Assembly: GCF_050753365.1 (NCBI RefSeq) | Contig: NZ_JBLZFY010000012.1 | Span: 1-64,000 of the forward strand | Length of the DNA: 64,000 nucleotides | Origin: Geminocystis sp050753365 | Lineage (GTDB): Bacteria > Cyanobacteriota > Cyanobacteriia > Cyanobacteriales > Cyanobacteriaceae | Direction: 5' to 3' | Shown: in pieces, positions 26,560-36,062 of the stretch | Layout: every line of letters starts with the position of its first letter | Position numbering within the stretch: position 1 is the stretch's first letter | Made by a program: the position numbers and the translations under genes | The notes under the pieces: generated by a model | Database searches by the model: none | What the model was told of the DNA's origin: nothing | Seen by the model: the letters and a program-made list of their open reading frames with translations, nothing else

Positions 26560-29500
26560 TTACGCAAGTATGGCTTCAAAAGCTACTCCCTCATCGACAA
26601 AGCCAAAATTACCACTAATGATACTATCTCTTTCTTGCTCACCTACATACATATAACTACCGGGGAGGGTTTGAAAACGGAAAATATCGTCAGCTTTGTT
26701 CGCATCTGCACCATAGGCATAAAATGCTAAACCTTCTTCTACAAAAGTATCCGTATAATTAGCTAAAATGCTTTGACGTTCTTCTTCTCCTACATAAATA
26801 TATGCACCCGCAAGATCAGTATTGCGGAAACGATAAATGGAAATCAAATCATCGTTGGCTTGAGTAGCTACTTTAAAGGCTTCTCCTTCCTCCACAAAAC
26901 TGGTAAAGTTGGTCAAAATACTTTGACGTTCTTCTTCTCCTACATACATATAAGTACCATCTCCAGTGCGGAATCGATACATAGGAGTAGTTAATAAATC
27001 ATCATCGTGGGTATGATCTGGCGTTGTGGTAATAATATAGGGAGGATCAGTGAAACGAAAATCTAATTCTAAGATAATATCGTTAAAACTGCCGTCTTGT
27101 ACGTTATCTTCAATGCCAAAGCCGTTTTCTCCTAAAGAAACGAAATGCCGTGCATTATTGGGGTTGGCTTCATTATAGGCAAAATAACTTAAAGTTCCTC
27201 CTTGACTATCCGCAAAAGTGACAAAAGGAGCATAAATTTCTCCTCCCATAATTTCATAATCTTTATGGATATGATTATGATCGTGATCATCTTCCATGCC
27301 ATGATGATGGTGATCAGAGTGGGAAGGTAAATCAAGGAAAATTTTGTTAAAATCTGTTCCCATGATTACGGAGGCATAATCAGGATTACTAGGATCAATG
27401 ATTACTCCCGTGCTAGGATCAACGATCGAACCCGAATAGTTTAGCACAGGGTAAAAACCCATAGTTAAGGGTTGATTATCGCCATTGATTAACAGATGAA
27501 TTTCGGCGGTTAAGGATTTATTAACTAGGGTAGAAGTATCTAAAATATTAAATCCCTCAGTTTGAGGTACGCCAATTTGACCATTTAAACTCTTAATGGG
27601 ACCATTTAATTGCCCTACTACCGTTAAGCCTTCATCAAAGGCAAACTCGATTTCTGTGCTGTTGGTGGCTCGGAAAAAGTTATCGTTATCGATGGAAAAC
27701 TCAATGTCAGGAGATTGATCCCAAAGACTACCGTTAGTAACTTGATAAAAACCGTACTGTTGAGCAGTTTCCACAAAAATATCTCGAACGGTATTAATTT
27801 TTGGGGCATTGATGGTAGTAAATAAAGTCTCGGCTCTTTCTCTGACTTTTTCTAAATAACCACTATCATTAGGACTTACCCCCTCGATCGAACCAGTGCT
27901 ATCGTCCACCTCAAAAATACCGTATTCTAGGGGAACTTCACTAACGGAAGTACTATTAAAATTCATTACAATACCAATACCACCAGTATTAGCATCATTC
28001 ATGACATTCAGGATACCAGAGTCAGGTGTATCTAAACTAACGGTTAACTCAGGAGAACTTTCAAATAACTGAGTTAAAACATCTAAGCCACCTTTCTGCA
28101 TTTCATAAAAACTGGTTCGATCGGAAAGATCATCAGTAACATAGAAAATAGCACTACCATCGGCGACACCATTGCCAATCAATAAAGGACCAAACTGAGA
28201 ATCAAATTCCTTAAAATAACTCGTAGAAAAGTGTTCCGTGGTTGCCTGTCCACTAGCATATACTTGAAAGAGAATCCATTGATCTGGTATGAGAGAATTT
28301 TCGTAAAACTCAAAAGCGATCGCCCCTTCTTCCTGTAAAGTTTGCTCCTGTAAAGTCGTCAAAATACTAATCATTTCCTCTTTAGTATCAGGTTTAGCTT
28401 GAAACCGTCCTACTAAGGTAATATTAGTTAAATCAGGAGAAGCATCTTTCTGAGTGTTAATAGTATCTAAAGCTGTATTTAGTGAACCAAAATTCGACTC
28501 AACATTGGTGACAAAATTATTATAGATAGTGGTTTTTTCGTAATTATCAATATTAAAATATTCATCCCAATATTCAATAATCATGTATTGGAGAGGGTTA
28601 TTCGGGTCTTGATAGGCTTCACTATAAATATTCCCCGTTACCTTTTCCGTGGTTGCGGTATATTCAACTAATAATTCGTTAAATTGTTCTGGATTAGCTG
28701 TTTCCTCTAAAGTAATATAGATGCGATTAATCACTTGAGGATTAAAAGGCGTGGAAAAATTAACACTACCTGACGGAGCATTAGGGGCAGGAGCAGGGTA
28801 ATATAAATCAGCATCGGGATCTCTGAAATCCGTATTCCAAGGTTGATCTAAATCAGGATTCCAATAATCAGGAGGGGGTAAGGGTAAGGCTTCATAATCT
28901 TTATAAAGAGAGGGATTCCAGTTGCCTCCTGCCGCCAAGAAATCTCCATAGTTACCACTCATGGCGACATAGTAGTCTGGGAAGGTATTTTTATAATCCA
29001 CAAAACGCTGTTGATTGCTAACACCATCTTCTGAACCAAAGGTTTTATTGTATAAACTACCGTATTGGGCGGCATCTTCTGCGGTGTCATAAAATCGACC
29101 AATTCTCGGTTCAGGGAGAGTGAAAAATTCTTCGATACCCCCTGCTGGATAACCATTTTCGATGTCTCTTGACCAAATAGTTAAAAAGACTAAGGGTTCA
29201 CCTGTCGGACTGGCATTGCGATAACCATGAGCGTAACCTCTTGGTAAGAAAACCGCTTGACCTGCCGTTAAATGGGCGAAATAAAAATTTTCTACCTTAT
29301 CTTTACCTAAAGCAGGAGGTCCATTGTATTCGGGGGGAATCATGGGATCGCCATTTTCATCGGAGGGAAACTCGTATAAATCGTAAGCGTCTTCTGTGGG
29401 AGACATTACCCATGAGTCAATTTCTCCTTGTAAAATGATAAACCATTCATCCTCTGCCCAGTGAATATGAGGGATAGGACCAGCATTAAAAGGTGTTACC

Positions 29501-29973
29501 GTTGTGGCAATGGTAAAAGGTCTGCCTGTTTCAGATGTACTAATTGCTTCTAATTCTACGGGTTCATCGTTATCTCCCCTTAACGGAGTATTTTCGACAT
29601 TAATTTTATTGAGATCAACACTAATGGTTAAAAATTGTTGAGCCTCCCCTGCGGGAAATGAATCCCATTGATAAGAATTAGGAGATTTTAATGCTGGAAT
29701 ACCGGGATAGAAGGGCAAATCACTGCCGTTAGGTAGGTTAAGGGGATCGTTTCCTGAGATAGTTTTGATAAAATCCTCAAAGTTGAGGTTACGGGTTAAG
29801 GGTAAACCGATATTGGAAGGGAAAGTATAAGTTGGTGCTTTATTGTAAGACGCATTGGGGTTGTATCGATCGAAATCCGAAAAAGAGGGAACGATAAACG
29901 GTTCTGTGGGAGTTCCCGTCAAAGAATGATCGTGACTACCGTGATCATGATGGTGATGATGATTTCCAGACAT
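26560..29973 (-). CDS. 1137-aa multidomain cupin / ABM / DUF4114-like / DUF5648-like protein
   Basis: The N-terminus is a His-rich metal-binding tail (11 His in the first 16 residues). A cupin domain follows (about 115-270) with PHIHWAEDEWF (His169, His171, Glu176) and LPRGYAHGYRN (His249), the full metal set. Two dimeric alpha-beta-barrel, ABM-like domains lie at about 413-505 and 515-610. A DUF4114-like region (about 800-990) is interrupted by a second His/Asp-rich stretch. Three C-terminal repeats of YRFR...YVGEEERQSIL..F.EEG.AF look like DUF5648 units. There is no N-terminal signal peptide, so export, if any, would be by a C-terminal signal. It is the last gene of a three-gene operon. The substrate is unknown; a role in oxidation of an aromatic or flavonoid-like compound is only suggested by the cupin and ABM folds. 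Confidence 0.7.
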   Translation of the reverse strand: MSGNHHHHHDHGSHDHSLTGTPTEPFIVPSFSDFDRYNPNASYNKAPTYTFPSNIGLPLTRNLNFEDFIKTISGNDPLNLPNGSDLPFYPGIPALKSPNSYQWDSFPAGEAQQFLTISVDLNKINVENTPLRGDNDEPVELEAISTSETGRPFTIATTVTPFNAGPIPHIHWAEDEWFIILQGEIDSWVMSPTEDAYDLYEFPSDENGDPMIPPEYNGPPALGKDKVENFYFAHLTAGQAVFLPRGYAHGYRNASPTGEPLVFLTIWSRDIENGYPAGGIEEFFTLPEPRIGRFYDTAEDAAQYGSLYNKTFGSEDGVSNQQRFVDYKNTFPDYYVAMSGNYGDFLAAGGNWNPSLYKDYEALPLPPPDYWNPDLDQPWNTDFRDPDADLYYPAPAPNAPSGSVNFSTPFNPQVINRIYITLEETANPEQFNELLVEYTATTEKVTGNIYSEAYQDPNNPLQYMIIEYWDEYFNIDNYEKTTIYNNFVTNVESNFGSLNTALDTINTQKDASPDLTNITLVGRFQAKPDTKEEMISILTTLQEQTLQEEGAIAFEFYENSLIPDQWILFQVYASGQATTEHFSTSYFKEFDSQFGPLLIGNGVADGSAIFYVTDDLSDRTSFYEMQKGGLDVLTQLFESSPELTVSLDTPDSGILNVMNDANTGGIGIVMNFNSTSVSEVPLEYGIFEVDDSTGSIEGVSPNDSGYLEKVRERAETLFTTINAPKINTVRDIFVETAQQYGFYQVTNGSLWDQSPDIEFSIDNDNFFRATNSTEIEFAFDEGLTVVGQLNGPIKSLNGQIGVPQTEGFNILDTSTLVNKSLTAEIHLLINGDNQPLTMGFYPVLNYSGSIVDPSTGVIIDPSNPDYASVIMGTDFNKIFLDLPSHSDHHHHGMEDDHDHNHIHKDYEIMGGEIYAPFVTFADSQGGTLSYFAYNEANPNNARHFVSLGENGFGIEDNVQDGSFNDIILELDFRFTDPPYIITTTPDHTHDDDLLTTPMYRFRTGDGTYMYVGEEERQSILTNFTSFVEEGEAFKVATQANDDLISIYRFRNTDLAGAYIYVGEEERQSILANYTDTFVEEGLAFYAYGADANKADDIFRFQTLPGSYMYVGEQERDSIISGNFGFVDEGVAFEAILA

Positions 29974-30017
29974 ATTTTTTTAGAATAATAAACAGGTGGA
30001 AGAAAGAGGGGAGAGTT

Positions 30018-30076
30018 TCTTAATTCTTAATTCTTAATTCTTAATTCATTTTTCTTAATTCTTAATTCTTAATTCA
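30018..30076. repeat. Heptad repeat TTAATTC
   Basis: About seven units of TTAATTC/TCTTAAT lie between the cupin gene and the upstream CMD gene and reach into the CMD stop region. Confidence 0.8.
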
Positions 30077-30424
30077 TTTTTCTGTTTCTGCAAAAATTTC
30101 ATTGAGCATTCCAAAACCTGCGGCTGCTTTATTAAAACCAGCATAAACACAAAGAAAGATTAATAATTCTTCTATTTCTTCTCTGGTAGCACCCTGCTTA
30201 ATAGCCATAGCAACATGAGCTCCAAAAGGATTCCCTTCACAGGCTAAAGGTTGATTAACTACATCAATGGCGATCGTAATTAAAGCCTTAGTTTTTTGAT
30301 CAATTAAGGGTAAACCCCAAGCCTCACCAGCGACACGGGTGCAAAAATCCCCGAATTTGGGATGAATACTACTTAATCCTGCTTGTAATTCTTGATCATC
30401 TAAAACAGCATTTTTATAAGCCAT
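30074..30424 (-). CDS. Carboxymuconolactone decarboxylase (CMD) family protein
   Basis: A 116-aa helical protein with the CMD core: EAWGLPLIDQKTKALITIAIDVVN, then ...GAHVAMAIKQGATREEIEELL, and a Gly-rich end. The His in GAHV is the conserved one; the AhpD-type CxxC is absent, so this is the decarboxylase-like rather than the peroxidase-reductase branch. It lies 13 bp downstream of the NTF2-like gene and upstream of the cupin gene. It probably works on the same small-molecule substrate. Confidence 0.85.
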   Translation of the reverse strand: MAYKNAVLDDQELQAGLSSIHPKFGDFCTRVAGEAWGLPLIDQKTKALITIAIDVVNQPLACEGNPFGAHVAMAIKQGATREEIEELLIFLCVYAGFNKAAAGFGMLNEIFAETEK

Positions 30425-30437
30425 TCCAATAAAACTC

Positions 30438-31007
30438 CTAAGCTGTGGTAATTAATTTTAATAATTCATCGGGAGCAAAAACATCACGATAGAAGGTGAG
30501 TTGCTCAGTTTTTAGGTAGCATCCGCCACGATTTCCTCGACGTACCCAAGTTACGTTTCCTTTTGCGATCGTCTCATTAGTTTCATCATCAACACATTTC
30601 CACTCAAAGAAAGTATGTTCACCCCAAAACATGACGATAGGCCAACACATGGTAACACCGGGTTGTGCAATCAATGCCCACCAATGTTGTTCTCTTTCCT
30701 TCTGTTGATCAAGTCCACGATAGGGACCATCTTGGCAAAAATACACTAAGTCTGGACGGTATTCTCCCGTTAGAATATCACCTCTACCTTGTCGTAATGC
30801 TTCACAATGAGTAGGCCACCATTCTTTATTTTCTTTCTCAATAGTTTCTAAAGTATAGTTCTCATCAATGACAGGAAGTTCCGCTTCCATTTGTTTGACA
30901 ATAGCTTCTCCTTTAGCGATAAGCTGTGCTTTTAATTCATCAGGCACTAAATTTGGACGAGAATAATCTGCATCTAAATCTTTGTAGTAGTTAATTCTCT
31001 TAATCAT
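30438..31007 (-). CDS. SnoaL/NTF2-like protein, first gene of the cupin operon
   Basis: A 189-aa protein. The first ~75 residues are helical, then GRGDILTGEYRPDLVYFCQDGPYRGLDQQKEREQHWW looks like an NTF2-like cone (a tract starting with a helix and acid residues). Strands with MFWGEHTFFEWKCVDD, GNVTWVRRGNRGGCYLKTEQLTFYRDVF complete it. NTF2-like enzymes are small isomerases, cyclases or hydratases with variable substrates. No signal peptide is present. It opens the operon with the CMD and cupin genes. The fold call is from pattern and may need structural proof. Confidence 0.65.
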   Translation of the reverse strand: MIKRINYYKDLDADYSRPNLVPDELKAQLIAKGEAIVKQMEAELPVIDENYTLETIEKENKEWWPTHCEALRQGRGDILTGEYRPDLVYFCQDGPYRGLDQQKEREQHWWALIAQPGVTMCWPIVMFWGEHTFFEWKCVDDETNETIAKGNVTWVRRGNRGGCYLKTEQLTFYRDVFAPDELLKLITTA

Positions 31008-31516
31008 TTGTAACGAACCTAGAATGGTTTAATTTTCTCGAATTATAATTCTCTTTTTTTTTCTGATTTAGTAAATGCAACAAAACTTAATAGTGGAGAG
31101 TGAATAGTGGAGAGTGAATAGTGAAGAGTGAATAGTGGTTAACTAGGGTTTGCTAAATAAATCAGAAGGCTATAAAAATAAAGGCTTAGGGCATCGTTAA
31201 ATTAATAAAAAAGTGTGGGATTTTTAGCAATTTTTCATCAAAAACAGAGCATTTAAAACCTGATTTTCACAGCACTTCTATGTTTTGTTGATAATACAAG
31301 CGACTGGCAATCTTGATTTTGAATCACCTGACACCCGATACCTGATACCTGACACCTAAGTAGATAGGCAAAATTAATTGTATGTTTACTTTGTGAAAGG
31401 CACTCATGCAAGAGGCAAGAGGCAACAAAGATTATGGGTTATTTCCATTAATTTTAAAATATACAATCTATTTTGCTTTAGTACTTATCCCCATTAAAAG
31501 ACTTTTTCAGCACCCC
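31008..31516. repeat. 509-bp intergenic region rich in heptad repeats
   Basis: It contains a 14-bp periodic tract (AGTGAATAGTGGAG type) at 31090-31138, CCTGATA/CCTGACA units at about 31327-31359, and AGAGGCA units near 31410. The promoter of the NTF2-CMD-cupin operon should be at the left end. No coding sequence is seen. Confidence 0.65.
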
Positions 31517-33139
31517 CTATTTAAGCATAAGTTCTTTGTTTGATGATTCTTGTTTACGTTTCTGAGAATAAAAAGAGGCTGATTCTTGTCCTTGAGTACA
31601 TTCTTGGGTAAATTTGATCAAGTGATGAGATACTAAGGCAGTGTGGATTAAACCTTCAATGTCAAGGTTTTTAAAGGCTGGTATCGCCATTTTCCAGAAG
31701 GTTTGACGATAATCACTTAATACCCCTACATTCCACAATAAACTGCCTAATATCTGCAATCCTTTTTTGATGTTACTCCATGACGCTCTTTGAGAATCAG
31801 GAATTTCGATACGATTACAGTAGGTATGTTTAACGTTATAGGCAAATCTCTCATATAGGTATTCTGGATTATAGGCGATCGAAATACATCTTTTCCACAT
31901 ATTAACCACTTCTTCATAAGGTAAAAGAAAATCAATATTCGACTCTCGACTTTCATCTTGAATAATGCGCCCTTCTTTTTCTAAACGATTCCATAAAGGA
32001 GTTTTCGGTAAGGCAAAAAGAAGATTAATCGTTAAGACGGGTATTTGAGAAGCCTTGATAAATTCAAGGATATTATCTGCCGTTTCGGGAGTATCCGTGT
32101 CAAAACCGATGATGATACCAGATACCACTTCTAAGCCATAACGATTAAAAGTTTTTACGGCTTCTAAAATGGGCATACTGAGATTATGTTGCTTAGAAAT
32201 AGCTTTTAGTGCCGAAGGTTCAGGGGTTTCTATGCCACAAAAAACTGTGGTAAAATAAGCCTCCCGCATCATTTCTAATAATTTTGGACTTTGGGCAAGG
32301 TTGAGAGTCGCTTCACAGGTAAACTCTACGGGATAGCCGTTTTTTTTCTGCCAGTCAATCAAATGGGGTAACAATTCCATCAAGGCGCGTCTATTACCGA
32401 CAAAGTTATCATCGACAAAATAAATCGCCCCCGGATTACCAGAAGCTAACATGGCATCTAATTCTGCTATCACCTGAGTTGGGGTTTTTAAACGGGGAGA
32501 ATTGCCATACAATTCAGGAATGTCGCAAAATTCGCAGTTATAGGGGCAACCACTGGAAAATTGAATATTGCCTAAAAAATACTGTTCTAATTTGATTAGA
32601 TTATAAGCTGGTATGGGAAATCGATCGAGGGGCAGTCTTTCAATAGTTTCAAAACGTATTTGTTGAGTTGGTCTTTGAGTATGCTTATCTAAGTATTCTA
32701 TAGCTCGATCGGTGGCATCCCCTAATTCGCCTATGTGTAGCAAATCAAAATCAGGGTAATATTCAGGACAACCAGAAACCGATGGTCCACCCAATAAAGT
32801 TATTTTACCCTCTTTGTGCGCTAATTCGTTAATATGATTAATGCGAGGTTTTTGAATGTGCATTCCACTAACTATCACCGCATCAGCCCATTGATAATCG
32901 GCTTTGGTAGCCATAGTAATATTTTCATCAATAAATCTCACTTCCCATGACTCAGGAAGATAAGCGGCAACCACTAAAATCCCTTGAGGAGGCATAAATC
33001 CTTTCACTCCTTTAATTAACGGATAGGCATGGTGAAAAGTACCGAACGATCGACTATATTGAGGGAAGACACATAAAATTTTTCTTTTGTTTTGGGGAAT
33101 ATAGCTAGTTTTGCCTTGGGGATTGCTGTTGATTGTCAT
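31517..33139 (-). CDS. B12-binding-domain radical SAM protein (DUF4070 type)
   Basis: A 540-aa protein. The N-terminal cobalamin-binding-like domain (residues ~20-150) has PPQGILVVAAYLP, a Rossmann-type order and LLGGPSVSG. The radical SAM core starts near 195 with CPYNCEFCDIP, giving CxxxCxxC for the 4Fe-4S cluster, and GFDTDTPETADNI. A C-terminal ~150-residue extension with NPEYLYERFAYNV is typical of the DUF4070 group. The hopanoid C-2 methylase HpnP belongs to this group, but many members have other roles. No hopanoid genes are nearby, so I do not assign HpnP. Confidence 0.85.
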   Translation of the reverse strand: MTINSNPQGKTSYIPQNKRKILCVFPQYSRSFGTFHHAYPLIKGVKGFMPPQGILVVAAYLPESWEVRFIDENITMATKADYQWADAVIVSGMHIQKPRINHINELAHKEGKITLLGGPSVSGCPEYYPDFDLLHIGELGDATDRAIEYLDKHTQRPTQQIRFETIERLPLDRFPIPAYNLIKLEQYFLGNIQFSSGCPYNCEFCDIPELYGNSPRLKTPTQVIAELDAMLASGNPGAIYFVDDNFVGNRRALMELLPHLIDWQKKNGYPVEFTCEATLNLAQSPKLLEMMREAYFTTVFCGIETPEPSALKAISKQHNLSMPILEAVKTFNRYGLEVVSGIIIGFDTDTPETADNILEFIKASQIPVLTINLLFALPKTPLWNRLEKEGRIIQDESRESNIDFLLPYEEVVNMWKRCISIAYNPEYLYERFAYNVKHTYCNRIEIPDSQRASWSNIKKGLQILGSLLWNVGVLSDYRQTFWKMAIPAFKNLDIEGLIHTALVSHHLIKFTQECTQGQESASFYSQKRKQESSNKELMLK

Positions 33140-33285
33140 TAGTTTTTCTCCTCACGAAAAATATTCAGTAGGTAGTCAAAATTAATTTGAAAGTTACGCA
33201 CTTGTACCAAAAATCAGGGGATTGAGATTCCGTGACACAGGCTGATATGCCTGTATTGACTCGTAACTTCTATAATTGATCATAC

Positions 33286-34359
33286 TTAGGGTTTGCTGAA
33301 TAAAACCAATAAAATTAAAATAGTATTGATGATATAAAATGATCCCACAATTTGAGTTTCTGACCAACCACTTAATTCTAAATGATGATGAATAGGTGCC
33401 ATTTTAAATAGTCTTTTCCCTTTTCCTTCAGCGTCTTTTGTGGCTTTATAATAAGTCACTTGGGCAATAACGGATAAAGATTCGATAAAAAATAATAAAC
33501 TGATAATGAATAACGCCCATAAATTTTGACTTAAAATTCCTACGGCGGCTAAACTTGCACCTAGTGCTAATGAACCAGTATCTCCCATAAATACGGAGGC
33601 TTTATTGCGGTTATGCACCACAAAACCAAGACAACCGCCACTAATGGCTAAACAAAAAGCTAACAAGTCAGGATGATTAACCCCTGCTAAAATTCCTAAA
33701 CCCAAAAATGCGATCGAACTTGTACCTCCTGCTAAACCGTCAACACCATCGGTTAAATTAGTAGCATTACTTTCCGCAACGATAACAAAAATAGCCACGA
33801 ACCAGAAAAGAAAACTCAGGGGTAAAATGATATTGAAGGGTAAACTAACATTAGTGATAGATTCTGGTTGACTCATATACATCCAAACACAGAAAACCAC
33901 CGCAAAACCGATTTGTAAAACTAACTTTTGCTTCGGAGTTAATCCCATATTGGTTTTTTTGCGTAAAATTTGCCAATCATCCACCCAACCGATAAAACCA
34001 TAGGCAAGGGTGACAAAACCAACAGCAATCACCTCATGGGTGAATCCTCCCGTGATTAAACCGATAATTACCGCCGTAGGAATAAAAAAAATTCCCCCCA
34101 TGGTAGGTGTACCAGCTTTTTTGAGATGACTTTGAGGGCCGTCTTCTTGTATTATTTGTGACGCTTTTATTTTTTGTAAAACGGGTACAACGATATAACC
34201 TAATATAGCAGTTACGATCGAGGTTAAGAACAGAGGTAAAATTTGTATAGTAGAAAGAAAACTGAAGCCAACGACAATTAAAATAAAAGTCAAAAAACCG
34301 AGCAAAAACCATCCTGACGGATTAAAAATACGATTCACAGAGGAAGTGTTAGTTTCCAT
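33286..34359 (-). CDS. mraY: Phospho-N-acetylmuramoyl-pentapeptide-transferase
   Basis: Makes lipid I from UDP-MurNAc-pentapeptide and undecaprenyl phosphate in the inner membrane. Ten membrane helices are apparent. Signature motifs are KKAGTPTMGGIFFI, GWVDDWQILRKKTNMGLTPKQK with the catalytic Asp pair, NATNLTDGVDGLAGG, FMGDTGSLALG and MAPIHHHLE. I take the ATG at 34359; the frame extends to a TTG at 34386 without better SD support. The last ~60 bp before the tRNA-derived att site separate it from the integrative element. Confidence 0.95.
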   Translation of the reverse strand: METNTSSVNRIFNPSGWFLLGFLTFILIVVGFSFLSTIQILPLFLTSIVTAILGYIVVPVLQKIKASQIIQEDGPQSHLKKAGTPTMGGIFFIPTAVIIGLITGGFTHEVIAVGFVTLAYGFIGWVDDWQILRKKTNMGLTPKQKLVLQIGFAVVFCVWMYMSQPESITNVSLPFNIILPLSFLFWFVAIFVIVAESNATNLTDGVDGLAGGTSSIAFLGLGILAGVNHPDLLAFCLAISGGCLGFVVHNRNKASVFMGDTGSLALGASLAAVGILSQNLWALFIISLLFFIESLSVIAQVTYYKATKDAEGKGKRLFKMAPIHHHLELSGWSETQIVGSFYIINTILILLVLFSKP

Positions 34360-34452
34360 AGCCTTGAAAGAATAAACAATGAACAACTAATCATTATCAA
34401 TGATCCTATTCTTTCTGACTAATTTTTTTATGTAGGGTCTGCTGAAAAAGTA

Positions 34453-34518
34453 TATAGAGAGGGTTGTGTGAAGTGGACGTATCGTGACTCGAACACGAGA
34501 CCCCATCGATGTCAACGA
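34453..34518. repeat. Left attachment repeat: 3' half of tRNA-Val
   Basis: These 66 bp match 40901-40966 at the same length, with an identical 20-bp core GACCCCATCGATGTCAACGA at 34499-34518. The minus strand from 34518 to 34474 reads as the anticodon-to-acceptor half of tRNA-Val. Its T stem is TCGTG/CACGA, against GCCTG/CAGGC in the right copy; both changed base pairs are compensated. No 5' half follows, so this is not a functional tRNA. Confidence 0.85.
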
Positions 34519-34612
34519 CAATAAATGTTATTATATACCATAAATTAACCTTCCCTGATTCATTTTTGTCTTTTTTTATAACAAAATTGGTCTAAAAATG
34601 GTCTAAAAAAAT

Positions 34613-35788
34613 ATGGCACAAAATCAACGTTTTAGACCTGATGGTCTTAAAGTATCTATTGAAAATAATAATGGTACTGTTAGATTACGTTTCACATATC
34701 AAGGTAAACGTGAATCTATTAATTATCCTCTCAATTATTTTGATCCTCAAAATCAACAAATTGCGATCGCTAAAGCTACTGAGATTCATAATGATATTTA
34801 CCTTTACCAGAAATATGATGAAACAAAGGAAAAATATCAATTAAAGTCAAAGGTAGTAAAACATGATTTTGGATTAAAAGAAATTACTCTCAGAGAGATT
34901 TGGGAATTTTACAAAGACTTTAAAAAAGATGACATAGCAGTTACTACTCAGAAAAATAACTGGTCAAAAATAGATAAAACTTTAGATGAAAATTTAACTG
35001 TTGATCAGATAGCTAATTATGTAATTTTGCTTTTGAATAAATATGCAAAAAGTACAGTTAAGCGATTATTACAAGACATATCAGCAAGTATTGGAATTGC
35101 TATTTCTTTTGGTAAATTCAAAGGTGATAATAATGTTATTAAAATCATTGAATCTTTAGGAGTTAATAAGAAAAAAACTATAAAATCTTTTAGTAAAGAT
35201 GAAGTAACAGTGATTTTAGATGCTTTTAAAAACGATAAATATTTACTAGATAAAGGACTGTTAAACTATCAATATTATTATAATTTTGTTGCTTTTAGAT
35301 TCTTAACAGGGACTAGACCTAGTGAAGCTATCGCTGTTACTTGGAATGATATTTTTGAAAAAAATGGGAAAACTTGGTTAAGAATAAACAAACGTTACAC
35401 TGGTAGCAAAATTGTTAAGGGTACAAAAAATGGTGTTGATATTAGAATGTTTCCTGTTAATGATCAACTAAAAGAATTAATTGATAATATCCCTAAAAAT
35501 GATAACCCTGATAATTTAATTTTTCCTAGTCTTACTGGTATTTATATCGATCGAAAAAACTTTAGTACTAGAATTTGGAAACCCTTAATTTTGAAATTAG
35601 TTGATGAAGGTTTAGTCAAAGAATATTTAACTTTTTATGATGTCAGACATACTTTTATAACTCACCTATGTCGATCAGGAAAAGCTGATTTACAAACTAT
35701 AGCTAATATTGTAGGTAATTCAGTACCAACTTTGATCAGAAATTATTTAGCAGTAGATGAAAGTTTAGAATTACCAGAATTATTTTAG
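34613..35788 (+). CDS. Tyrosine recombinase / integrase of the element
   Basis: A 391-aa phage-type integrase. An arm-binding N-terminal domain (~1-90) is followed by a SAM-like core-binding domain (~90-180) and the catalytic domain. Arg235 lies in LTGTRPSEA, the second Arg (345) in FYDVRHTF, and the nucleophile Tyr378 in RNYLAVDE. The common HxxR is YxxR here and the late GH is GN, variants known in phage integrases. It lies 95 bp inside the left att repeat and would catalyse insertion at the tRNA-Val anticodon arm. A GCGATCGC site occurs at about 34764. Confidence 0.93.
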   Translation: MAQNQRFRPDGLKVSIENNNGTVRLRFTYQGKRESINYPLNYFDPQNQQIAIAKATEIHNDIYLYQKYDETKEKYQLKSKVVKHDFGLKEITLREIWEFYKDFKKDDIAVTTQKNNWSKIDKTLDENLTVDQIANYVILLLNKYAKSTVKRLLQDISASIGIAISFGKFKGDNNVIKIIESLGVNKKKTIKSFSKDEVTVILDAFKNDKYLLDKGLLNYQYYYNFVAFRFLTGTRPSEAIAVTWNDIFEKNGKTWLRINKRYTGSKIVKGTKNGVDIRMFPVNDQLKELIDNIPKNDNPDNLIFPSLTGIYIDRKNFSTRIWKPLILKLVDEGLVKEYLTFYDVRHTFITHLCRSGKADLQTIANIVGNSVPTLIRNYLAVDESLELPELF

Positions 35789-35815
35789 GATAAACAAACA
35801 TTCATTTTAAGGTAC

Positions 35816-35865
35816 ATTAAAGGGCAAAATAAACCCTTTAATTACTTTAAGGATTAATCCTAAAG
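35816..35865. terminator. Two tandem hairpins after the integrase
   Basis: ATTAAAGGG/CCCTTTAAT with a 9-nt loop (35816-35842), then a bulged near-palindrome around GGATTAATCC (35845-35865). There is no T-run, so they may be factor-dependent ends or processing sites rather than classical terminators. Confidence 0.5.
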
Positions 35866-35966
35866 AGTATAGCGTAAACAACGCAAATAAACGTATATAT
35901 TCTAAGAGTTAATAACTACAATAATTCTAGGATTAAAACTTACAAAGTAATCATAATACCTCAATC

Positions 35967-36050
35967 TCACTTGTTACAGTGAAAAGATGCTTATTATATA
36001 TGCTATAATCAAGTCGTAAATAATAGCTAAAGTTCACTTGTTACAGTGAA
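35967..36050 (+). promoter_or_regulatory. Promoter flanked by two copies of a palindromic operator
   Basis: A TATAAT box lies at 36004-36009. The sequence TCACTTGTTACAGTGAA occurs at 35967-35983, in or next to the -35 region, and TTCACTTGTTACAGTGAA at 36033-36050, between the likely start site and the ATG at 36063. The ends TTCACT/AGTGAA are inverted repeats. Two more copies lie inside genes (36209-36226 with one change, and inverted at 37776-37792). The arrangement fits repression by the downstream RHH-like proteins. Confidence 0.65.
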
Positions 36051-36062
36051 AAAATTGCATCC

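Noticed and set aside
31517..33139. Hopanoid C-2 methylase HpnP
   Set aside because: Domain order fits the wider DUF4070 radical SAM group, but without hopanoid genes nearby or a sequence search the specific function cannot be claimed.
34474..34518. A second tRNA-Val gene on the minus strand
   Set aside because: Only the 3' half (anticodon arm to acceptor) is present; the sequence beyond 34518 cannot form the 5' half, so it is an attachment-site remnant.
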